NCBI GenBank assembly: GCA_947568835.1
Contig: OX387603.1
Span: 1,972,201 to 2,036,200 of the forward strand
Direction of reading: 5' to 3'
Length of the DNA: 64,000 nucleotides
From: Protonemura montana
Lineage: Eukaryota; Arthropoda; Insecta; Plecoptera; Nemouridae
The notes beneath the pieces were generated by a model that did no database searches, was not told the DNA's origin, and saw nothing but the letters and a program-made list of their open reading frames with translations. The first letter of the stretch is position 1, and each line of letters opens with the position of its first letter. This document shows, piece after piece, positions 24,401-36,400 of the stretch. A program made the position numbers and the translations under genes.

Positions 24401-27400
24401 GGTCTGATGGCTTTTTGTTATTTCTCGCAGATTACACGCATTTGAGACCGGTTCACGCTCAATTACTCTGTATTAAGGCTAAACTTAACTATAAACAATT
24501 GATTATGTGACAATATTTTGAGTCAAAATTATTTAATTGTAGAGGTTTTTGAAAAAGGACGACCTAGCAGTCAACACTGTTACCACATGTTGCGTAAAGT
24601 TTAACATCAACGCTGGCTCTCTGACTATACCTACCTCCACACCTGTGTGGTATTTTTATCCTTGTTTTTCTTGGGAGAAGATTTACCCTGCCGTAGGAGC
24701 TACATAAACTCGCTATTGTTTTTAGACTCATGTCTACTTGATGTAAATTTAGCACTAGTTTCAACAAAAACTATTTCAACTGGGTTTTCAATGCTAAGTG
24801 AAGAACAACTGAATTTCCCAACGTTTCGTAACTTGTACCTGTTACTTTATCAAGGGTAAGAGCAGTCCTGACAATTTCCATATAACAAAAGAACCACACA
24901 AAATTATAACGATTACCAAGTTCAAGCTTCCTAAATGCATGTAAATAAAATAATCTGGGTTAATAACTTAAAAACTAACATATTTGGTATTTTCTGAAAG
25001 AAAATCCCAAACAAATTGGAGTTTTTTTTTCCTAACTAACCAATTATGTGTACGGAAAAAACGCAAAAAAAATACACAAGCGCCCGTTTGCTGTGATGCA
25101 GGTTCTACGCCCGGGATTCAGATGGAGCTGCTATTCTCGCGACCAAAGTCTTCGGGCTCGCAGGTGAAGTCGTTATCGCGGCTGGCGGGAGAAACCTGCC
25201 GTCCGTACTTGCTGACGTTGCTCACTCATCGAGCTTCGTGGCTCACTTTACATGCGGTGGTTTGCACCCTACTGGCACCCGACCTTTCTGAGTGAGTCAT
25301 GCACACACATGATTTTATTATAATAATAATAATAATAATAATAATAATGGTTTTATTAGCAACTTAGGATTATACACAATAAATGAATTACAATGTCCGG
25401 TGGTTGTTACTACAATAAAGTTTTACAATTTTTACAATTTTACAATTTTTGTTGAATGACAGGCTATTCCATAGCCTGTTTCCTCTGCCATGGAGTGAGT
25501 AAGTTATTTCTGAGTGAGTTTATTTTTATTTATTGACTTTTCTAACTTAGGTACAAGTATACCGGTGGTTAGTGCTAGTAGGCAATCTGGCCTATGCTAG
25601 TTCCTAGGTCTGAGGTGTATTTTTATTTATTTATTTATTTATTTCTAACTTAGGTACAAGTATACCGGTGGTTAGTGCTAGCAGGCAATCTGGCCTATGC
25701 TAGTTCCTAGGTCTGAGGTGTATTTTTATTTATTTATTTATTGATTTCTAACTTAGGTACAAGTATACCGGTGGTTAGTGCTAGTAGGCAATCTGGCCTA
25801 TGCTAGTTCCTAGGTCTAAGCTGTATTTTTATTTATTTATTTATTGATTTCTAACTTAGGTACAAGTATACCGGTGGTTAGTGCTAGTAGGCAATCTGGC
25901 CTATGCTAGTTCCTAGGTCTGAGGTGTATTTTTATTTATTTATTTATTGATTTCTAACTTAGGTACAAGTATACCGGTGGTTAGTGCTAGTAGGCAATCT
26001 GGCCTATGCTAGTTCCTAGGTCTAAGGTGTATTTTTATTTATTTATTTATTGATTTCTAACTTAGGTACAAGTATACCGGTGGTTAGTGCTAGTAGGCAA
26101 TCTGGCCTATGCTAGTTCCTAGGTCTGAGATGTATTTTTATTTATTTATTTATTGATTTCTAACTTAGGTACAAGTATACCGGTGGTTAGTGCTAGTAGG
26201 CAATCTGGCCTATGCTAGTTCCAAGGTCTATGGTATATTTTTGGCACCACATATGCTTACATAATAAAGTACCATGATATTAAATAAGTTTAACATAATG
26301 AATAATAATAATAATAACATCCACCGCTTAGACATGGTACAACGGAGATCAGCTCGATATGTGTGCAACAGCTTCGCTAGTTCGTGACATGAACTGGGAA
26401 AATCTGAGGGAACGGCGAAATAGATCTCGAGTCATAGCCATATTCCGAGCGTATATAAACGAACCTGGATGGGAGGACGTCAACCTGCTCCTTCAACCGC
26501 CGTCATATTTATTCCGACAAGATCACCTTCACAAAATAAAACAGTTAAAACCAAGAACCGACATTGGAAAGTACTGTTTAGCCGCAGAGGGAATACGTCT
26601 ATGGAATAATCTGCCGAGACAAGCGGTAGTACCATTGCCAAAAACCTCCAAAGAAATGCAGGCTAAACTTAGCAATATTCAAATAAAATAACAACATCCG
26701 ATAGCATTTATAAAGAAAAGCATGTCAAAGTTGTGAAATAAAAATAACTAAATAAATAAATATGATATTGCATAACTTGGTTGATTCTTGGAGCAAAAGT
26801 TCAATTCAGTTTGACTCATTTACCGATATTTTGAAATGTTTAAAAGAAAATTGAAATGTTTTGTCAAGTTGCCGTAGATATGTTAGATACATGACGATTT
26901 TTTTATTGTATTTATTAATAGCTTTGATATTACAATAATTACCTGAAGCTAATAGAATTACAATAGTTTTTATAGAATTTACAATATAATTACATAGAAT
27001 TTTGTGGTTAGTTTATAAATTTACAGTGGTATTTCACATTTTTTTGTAATGTTGTCATTATATCACGGTACAGCGCATTCCACAGTCTTATTGATCGGGA
27101 CTTACATACAATTCGCTGCAGAACTCACTTCCATCCAAGCAATCGTGACTTATGACTCGTTACTTTGTGTGCACCGAACGGTTTGGCGTGTTGGAAACAC
27201 CAGTTCTCGTTAGATCACCGAAGTTAAGCAACACTGCGCTGAGTCAGGTATTGGATGGGTGACCATCATACACATGACCAGTTCTGTTCGGGAGAGAGGT
27301 TGGAGGGATGAAAGTTAGTACAGCAACTTCACTCGCCTTGCTTATCAACCTCTCGACAGCATGGATTTGTGGAGGAATCCTGTTGTTCGCGTTGTACCGT

Positions 27401-30400
27401 CCTTCGGAAGGGACGTTAAGCCGGTGGTCCCCTTGGTCTTCGACAGGAGTAGGCTACGTGCCGGCACCAGGTTTCCCCTCCTCCCTTCTAGGCTATGTTA
27501 GGTTCATCATCATCCACTCATTCACCGGCGCCATTAGACCAGTGCCGCATGACCAGATGTCAAAACAGTGCGTCGTTAAAAACTACAAATAATAATAATC
27601 GTGACTTTGTCTTTGGTTGCAGTTATGACCCATCGGCAGTGTTGGACTTTCTCTCTGCGTTGACTTCGAACCCGAGGCTGTGGCAAGGTCGCGAGAAGAA
27701 GACTCCCAAGCACTGCGTGGTAGAAGACGTCCTCTGCCTCACAGAGCCTCAGATAGCTCGGCTGGTGAGTCCAGGGTTCACACATTTGACTCGTTATGGG
27801 AAAGTTAGGTTAGGCCCGTACTAAAATGCTAACTAAAAGTAACAAAAGTAAACTAAGTGAAATCTTTCAGATGAAATCTGATTGAAATTGCAAACGCTTG
27901 CAATGCGCGGGGTATTTTATTATTATCAACACTATAACCGTCTCAAAAATTGATGCCTTTTGGTTCTACTCCTTGGAGATCCGTCATTCTCATCAAATAC
28001 ACTAAAAATGTCTCAAAAAGCCAGTGTCCAAGTAGCTCAATTGGTTAGAGCAACACCCGCGACAGGTGGAGTTCGGGGTCCAAGTAGCTCAATTGGTTAG
28101 AGCAACACCCGCGACAGGTGGAGATCGGGGTTCGAGTCCCCGTTTGGGCATCAATTTTTGAGACGTTTAAAGTGTTGATAATAATGAAATAAGTGAAATC
28201 TGATTTAATTTACTAACGTATGCAACGCGCAGGCTCTTTTATTATTATTATTTTTAGTGCGCTAGAAAGTTGTATCCCTGTCAGGAATGTTGCCAGACTT
28301 TCTATGAAGTCAGGACAATCTTTTCTTCTACGTAAATAACGTAGCTAACTCCAACCGGACACCAAACAACCGGCAATCAAAGGACATGTACTATGTCTAA
28401 ATATGAGAATAAATAATAATAATTATTATTATTATTTTCATTTGAAATGCTCTGGATGAAGGAAAGGAACCAACGCTTGTGTATCTCCCTATTGCAGGTG
28501 TTGTATGTGACTCAGGAAGGCTCCGTGCTGGAGTTTTGCCCCGCGGCGGAGCGCATGAAGTCTCGCCTGCCGCTGCTCTGTCAGTGCGCTGGCTCCGCTG
28601 AACAAACGAGGAACGTGACGAAACAGCTGGCGACGTTGGCAAGTGTTGACGGGTGAGAAAAACTTGGTTCACGAGACTCGGGCTTTCGTTGACGTCTGCC
28701 AAGAGTCGTAGATCGACGGGATACGATTGGCAAGAATAGGGAAATCTTCTTTAGAATATTACTTAATTATTATCATTTTGTTCAAATACGCATTGAAAAT
28801 AAAATCTGACATATTTTTTCTTTTTATAATCCGATCATAACTTTTCTATTTCTATTTGTTTTAAGAATGGCTAAAATATGAATTCTCGTGGCGGGATTAA
28901 AACGGGCTGTGATTAACTACACGTAGTTCTGACGTCATTTTGTTGTTTCCTTTGCGTTCGCTTCTGTTTCTTGACGTCATACTGACGTCAAATTTCACTT
29001 CATGTCATAAAAAATGGCGACCCTCGTTTTCGTACGAGATTCAAACGGAAACATTTTAAACAGAGATATTTTATTCAAAATTGGATTTAGAAGAAAATAA
29101 AAAAATATGTGTTCATTATTTTCTCACAAAAAAAAATAAAAAAATAGTTTCGAATTTAAAGAGATTTCCCTAAATCAGAGAGTTTTGACGGTACGCAAAT
29201 TGCCTTTGTGAGAGATGTTACGATCTCATGTTTGCAATTGGTTTGCTTTTGCTCGAGGGGGGTTTTTCGCCCCCATATCCTATTTCCGGGAGATCCAGGG
29301 AACAAAATCTAATTTTTTACTCTTTAATAGGGGTTGGTGAAAACTGTTTCAGCAACCAAAAAAAAACTCTTTTAATGGTAAATCCATTCTAAAAAATATA
29401 TAATTATTTATATAGATATCTAAACTGGATACAACTAACAAGAGAGGTTTTTCAAAATGGTTGGCTTGAATTTTTTTATGTGTAGTTTGGTAGTGTCAAC
29501 AGATTTAAGAAATTAGGAATCCACAGCTGCTACAAAAACTCGGATTTTTTTCCGAAAAACACCCGAAAAACGCCTTGAAGAGGTTTTTTTAGAACGCGAG
29601 TAACTATAAGAAGAAACAATATTTTTGATTTGCGTCAATCTGTTGCCAATATTCTGATGAGTTGCCTAGTTTTTGTTTCGTTGCGATCGGACAAGTGGTT
29701 TGGCCGATTAGTTGAATCCAGTAGACCTTGAAATAGACCTGAGTAAGCTCCCGAAAAAACAGCTTTAAACGTTTATTTGGAGGTTACCTTTCAGACGTCT
29801 CTAATAAATCTAGACATTTTTGTATAGAAATGTTTGTCTACAACGCCCTGAACATGACATCAAGTTGAGTTAGATGAGTGCCATCCAGGTATTTTATTAT
29901 TAACAACACTATAACCGTCTCAAAAATTGATGCCCAAACGTTAATAATTCTCATCAAATACACTAAAATCGTCTCAAAAAGCCAGTGTCCAGATAGCTCA
30001 ATGGTTCAGAGCAACACCCGCGAAAGGTGGAGATCGGGGTTTGAATTCCCGTTTGGGCATCAATTTTTGAGACGGTTATAGTGTTGTTAATAATAAAATA
30101 CCCCGCGCATTGCAAGCGTTTGCAATTTAAATAAGATTTCATCCTAGTGTGCCACCCGTTGCATCCACCGCTAACCTGTCTCACCTGTCTGCAGACACGA
30201 AGGTGACGTTAGCAGGCAGCTGTTGGTCCAGCTCTACCTCCGTCGGCCTGGCATCGCGGCTCATCTCACAGACTTCCCTCAGAGCGATGCAGTCGTCAAC
30301 GCTACAGTCATCGGTATGTAAAATTCCACAAAAATGTCGGCCGGAAACCCGACCGGTGATTTCAGACAAATCTTACCAGACGTTTCATGGTCGTACCATT

Positions 30401-33400
30401 GAATGTAGAATTCTAGTTATCTAGTGAGTTAAAGACAAATTGCTGTGCAATTTTATTGGGATATACATTTTTATTGTATATATTTATTTTTATTTATTGA
30501 TTTTTCCAACTTAGGTACAAGTATACCGGTGGTTACTGCTAGTAGGCAATCTGGCCTATGCTAGTTCCTAGGTCTGAGGTGTATTTTTATTTATTTATTT
30601 ATTGATTTCTAACTTAGGTACAAGTATACCGGTGGTTAGTGCTAGTAGGCAATCTGGCCTATGCTGGTTCCTAGCTCTGAGGTGTATTTTTATTTATTTA
30701 TTAATTTATTTATAACTTAGGTACAAGTATACCGGTGGTTAGTGCTAGTAGGCAATATGGCCTATGCTAGTTCCTAGGTCTGAGGTGTATTTTTGGCACC
30801 ACGTATGATTACATAATAAAGTAACATTATATGAAATAAGTATAACATAATTAATAATAATAAATGTTGAATAATATATCCGTATCGCTGAGTAGTTTGG
30901 TTTTAATTTTGTACCGTGCTTTTAGTCTTAGTGCTACCTATTTGCTATGTCTTAATGCTATGGTCTGCTCAAATGATCCTTTTCCAGGCAGGTTTTCCAT
31001 GCTTTTAGCTGGTACGTCGTTCCAAAGTTTTTCCATTTTCAACTACAGAGCATCGGTGGGAATAATATATCCCACTAGTTTATTCAACAGTTGTACTCAA
31101 TATTAATACAAACAATTTTTACAACGGTAACAAAATAATGAATCAACGCAATGATTGATCTGTCTGCAGAGGGAAGTAGCAGTTCTTGCGACCGCGTCTC
31201 CCACACGCTCTTGACGGGTCTTACCGAGACGACCCACGCCAAGGACTGGCTTCGTCGCGGCGCCGAGTACGAGCTGGCCCTGCGCAAGTTGGCTGCAAGG
31301 CACCCGGCGCTGCTGCTGCGCCAGCTGCCCATGCTGGCAGCAGCTCTGCGAGGTCGACACCACGTGGACTGGGCCGTTTTGAGGTGCGTTGGAAGCAGAA
31401 CTATGCCAACGTATAGGTTTAGACACCATCTAAGTGCTTATCAAGAATCTGCAAAACTCGGTGCAATATTGCTGGCGGATGACCACTGTGTCTACGAAAT
31501 TGGTATTCGCCTAAAGATGGAGTCACCGGTGTGTGGAAGATTGAGATAGTACATTTCATTGTTGGATTACAGTGCTGCAACCGAACGGTTTGGCGTGTTG
31601 GAAACACCGGTTCTCGTTAGATCACCGAAGTTAAGCAACACTGCGCTGGGTCGGGTATTGGATGGGTGACCATCATACACATGACCAGTTCTGTTCGGGA
31701 GAGAGGTTGGAGGGATAAAAGTTAGTACAGCAACTTCACTCGCCTTGCTCATCAACCTCTCGACAGCATGGATTTGTGAAGGAATCCTGTTGTTCGAGTT
31801 GTACCGTCCTTCGGAAGGGACGTTAAGCCGGTGGTCCCCTTGGTCTTCGACAGGAGTAGGCTACGTGCCGGCACTGGGTTTCCCCTCCTCCCTTCTAGGC
31901 TAAGTTAGGTTCATCATCATCCACTCATTCACCGGCGCCATTAGACCAGTGCCGCATGACCAGATGTCAAAACAGTGCTATGTTAAACACCACAAATAAT
32001 AATAATAATAATACTACAGTGCTGCAACCTGGCATCTGGATGCAACCAACAAAGATCAATCATTTTCCGTGATAGCATTTAATCTTATTCCAAACTGATT
32101 TGCTGTTCGTGTCACGGATCTACCGCTTCTATTTCTGGCTGATTCCGTTTGAAAATAGTAGAACCCACATAGTATCCTGTGCCAATACTTATCTTGGATC
32201 TCATCTTTGCTATTTTAAATCTCTCCACGAAAAGATGCTCAACTTAGATGCACTTCCCGGTTTTCTTCTTCGCCGGTAAGTATCTTGTTCATCGCTATCA
32301 GCCTCGCAGTTTTCCTCCGTTCTCCGACCGTTTCCTACTCCAGATCTCGCTTCATTTCCCCGTGCGGTGCCCTGAACTTTAACAGCACTCTTTTATTTAT
32401 TTATTTAATTTTTAATACCAGATTAATCATCATTCAATATGATATTGGTACGTTAGGTTTTATAAATATATACTGTATTTTGGATACATTCTAAATTATA
32501 CGTTAAAAAATGATACATTGATAGTTTGAACAGTAATCCTTTATCTTGTAACTTAGCATTTGTCCACAAGGTAGGCTTTCAATTTTATTTTAAACTCTTC
32601 TGGTGCTTTAATTGGTTTGATACAAAGGAGAAGAAGATTGATTAACTTGATGGCTGTATTGTGTGTCTACCATATGATTGCAGCTTGAATAGTTTTATTT
32701 TCCTTTCATCTATTTGAGCTGCCCTAGCGCCGAGAATATTTCCATTCTCAGATTTTAGGTTTAATTTTCTTATATAGAAGATAATATCATAAATGTACAA
32801 GCATGGTAGGGTTTAAATGGTTAGTTTCTTGAAGTGCTTTACCGTTGAGTGTAGGTTCTAGGTAGAGAAACAACGTCAATGTTACAGTCTCTGCGTGAAA
32901 AATGACTACCTTACCGACAAAAATGCAGAGTACCGGAACATCACGTTAAGTGGAGCCACCGTCATATGAAATTTAATTTCGATATTTCTCGTAGGTTACT
33001 CGCTTTTTAATATCGCTACGTGTGTATTAATCGTTGAGGTAAACATTGATGGAGATTTTTTGAGCATGAAAAGTCTCAAAAGCGAGTTAACCTACGAGAA
33101 ATATCGAAATTTAAATTGCATACGACAGTGGCTCCACTTAACGTGATGTTCCGATACTCTGCATTTTTGTCGGTAAGGTAGTCATTTGGCGGCCATCTTT
33201 CACGCAGAGACTGTAACATTGACGTTGTGTCTCTACCTAGAACCTAAACTCAACGGTTTTACACAAGTGTCTTTGTAGAATATGTTAGCTCGTGGGTTTA
33301 GACCGACATGAACTTCTATGCCACTAACGGTGGTTACCACGTCTTGTTTGCATCACGTTGTTCACCTCACTAGGTCTCGGCATCACCTGAGTCTGTTCCA

Positions 33401-36400
33401 CCAAGCGCTGGGGCTCATGCAACTGCTCAGCCCGCTCATCTTCCGACGCAACTTCTCCGGTGCCCTCTACGAACTTCTAGACACGTACCTGCGACTCTGC
33501 GGCGTGCATCTCGTGCAGGAGAAGGGACTTCAGCAGCTCAAGGCAAGTGCCCTGATTTTACCGTCTTAAAAATTGATGCCCAAACGGGATTAAATGAGTC
33601 ACTCGACATCGAATGGTCGTGACGTGGTATAGCGTCACTAGAATCAGAGTGACTGTGAGTATTCACAGCCTCTTGGTTCTACTCCTTGAAGATCCGTCAT
33701 TCTCATCAAATACACTGAAATCTGTGGTGCACTTGTAGGGAAATTTCTAGTATTCCCAGGAATCCGGCAACTCGCCAAAAAGTTAAATTTCGGGAAATCT
33801 GGGAAATCTGTAACAAATTTTTTAAGTGGCGTATGCTTTACATTTCCCAAGAGGGCTCTTGGTCTCTATGAACAAAACCAAATGACCAACTAACCAACTA
33901 ACCAAATGAACTAACACATTTGAATGTGCAAAAGGTTTCGAGGCTAAAATTCAGTTCTTGAAATGCAAATTGTTGCATCGTTTGCAGAAGAGCGGAGGAC
34001 AGAAGGAAGCGCACACGCTTCTGAACCAACTCGTCGACTTCTTGCAAGACTTTGTAGCCAACGACGCCGCCGCCGCACTCAAATACCTGCAGAGCTACGG
34101 CCCACTTCTGCAGTGAGTACCAACCTCCTCTAAGTTACAAGAGAGTCAGACATTCATTTGGTTTGGAATTTTTAGTTTTTTTTATTATTTTATAAAAATA
34201 AAAAATTAACAAATTCCTTTCGTCTTTGTTTGGAATTTTTTACCACTGGCATATGCTCAGCAGTGTTATTAATGCTAGGAAGGAAACCAGGCATAACTTG
34301 AATGACAGGATTACCTACTCCACAAATCCATGCTGTCGAGAGATTAGCAAGCAAATTAACTTGTAGTTCTAACTTTCATCCCTCAAACCTCTCCTGAACA
34401 GAACTGGTCATGTGTATGATGGTCACCCATCCAATACCTGACCCAGCGCAGTGTTGCTTAACTTTCATCCCTCCAACCTCTCTCCCGAACAGAACTGATC
34501 ATGTGTATGATGGTCACCCATCCAATACCTGACCCAGCGCAGTGTTTTAACTTCGGTAATATCATGATAACCGGTCTTTAAAACACGCCCAACTGTTTGG
34601 AACATTAAAGATGCTTAATGTGCGATATGGTAAATGAAATAAAATACCCGACCGGCATTTGGGAGGTCTCGGGTTCGTATCCTAGTTCGGTTGCACATTT
34701 TTCCAGTCTAGCTTCCTTTCTATCATTCGCTTTCTGGTGACAGCTCCCAAGTCGAAACTCCAGAAATACCAAAACCCCTGCATTATGTGAGTAGGTAAAT
34801 AGTTTGTATTTGTATTTTATTTGCTGTTCAGTTCACTTTTCAATGTGTATGCATTGTCATCTGTAGCGGTCTTACTTAACATATTTGTCTAACCTTATAA
34901 TCTATATTATAAAAATCCTCTAAATTATAAAATTCTTCTTGGAGGAAGAAGATCTTGAGGTTTGTCATGAATGCTTGCAATATATCTCAGTTGAACCTGG
35001 CTTGACGTTATCACGTAACGTCGCATGCATCGCTCTTCTTTCCCGCAGCGACATCCAACGACTGCACGCGGGAGCCGCCAGCGTGCGCCAACTGCTGCTG
35101 GCCATGTCGTTGCCTGCGCGAGACGAGAACGACGCCGGCGCAGGACAAGACTCGGCGCAACCGTACGCCGCGATGCTCAACGCCTTGGCACGTTCTCAGG
35201 GAGACGGTAAGTGATGTGGCCTAGGGCAAGATTTTACTTGCTGTTCAAGGGGCGGGCCAAAAGTAACGGGGATTGTAATTATTTTGCTGCGGACAGGTAG
35301 ATTATATCTGTATTAATTTATTAATTTATTGATTTCTAACTTAGGTACAAGTATACCGGTGGTTAGTGCTAGTAGGCAATCTGGCCTTTGCTAGTTCCTA
35401 GGTCTGAGGTGTATTTTTGGCACCACGTATGATTACATAATAAAGTAACATAATATAAAATAAGTTAAACATAATTAATAATAATAAATGTTGAATAATA
35501 TATCCGCATTGCCTAGTAGTTTGGTTTTAAGTTTGTACCGTACTGTTAGTCTTAGTGCTACCTATTTGCTATGTGCTACTGCTATGGTCTGCTCAAATGA
35601 TCCTTTTCCAGGCAGATTTTCCATGCTTTTAGGCGGTAATGAGCATTGTATAATACTTCTATAATATCGTAACGATAATAATATGCTACAGAATGATATG
35701 ATAAAGTATTACTTTTGGTAGGATAATGGTATAATAGTGGTAGCAAAAATAATAATAATTTACTTAAAAGTAATGATTAGAAACTAGCATCAATAGTGTA
35801 GTTTGTAGGGGATAAAGGGGATAACATTTGGGAACATAGGATTGTCAAAACTTTAGAAATCAATTTGGTTCAAAAACTTCACAAATATTTCCGTAGTCAT
35901 TTTTATTGGCTACTTTTTTAGTCGACATATGCCTCCCAAAAAGTCACTGCATCAGCAGTTTGCTAAAATAATTACCTTTTAATTTTTTCCACCTGTACTC
36001 ACTTGTGCCACCAGGCCACTCATTTGTACTTTGTATAGGTCACATGTCTTAAGAAAGTAAAACACATTCTCTTGAGAGCTCCAAAGATTAACTAGATGAT
36101 TAACAAGGAAACACAAACAAGCTGCTAATTACTTTGCTAGTTAATTTTCTAATGATTTGAGAGTGCCAATTTTTCAACAAGTTTTTAATTTAGTTTTAAA
36201 ATAAGACAGCACATCTGATCCTAAGTTAGCACAACCTCCCACCTTTGAAATACCACTGTAAATTTATAAACTAACCACAAAATTCTATGAATATATTTTA
36301 ATTCTATTAGCCTCAGGTAAATATTCTTATAAACAAATAAATGAATAAAGTCATGATTCTACGCTGCCACCATTCAGCCAGAGTCGGGATTGCCTCAAAG

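Noticed and set aside
27172..27300. 5S rRNA gene
   Set aside because: Only the central part matches 5S; the 3' end diverges into the SINE body and no 5S terminal stem can form.
28078..28150. Complete cloverleaf as a functional tRNA gene
   Set aside because: The 73-nt sequence folds, but the anticodon loop CGCGACA lacks the universal U33 and identical heads sit in many SINE-like copies. A tRNA-derived element is more likely.
31103..31429. 108-codon minus ORF and similar ORFs opposite INTS1 exons
   Set aside because: Antisense shadows of GC-rich INTS1 coding exons; no domain is recognisable.
33543..33550. Ordinary GT donor for INTS1 exon 26
   Set aside because: The nearest GT (33547) would add four bases and shift the frame into exon 27; the GC donor keeps it.
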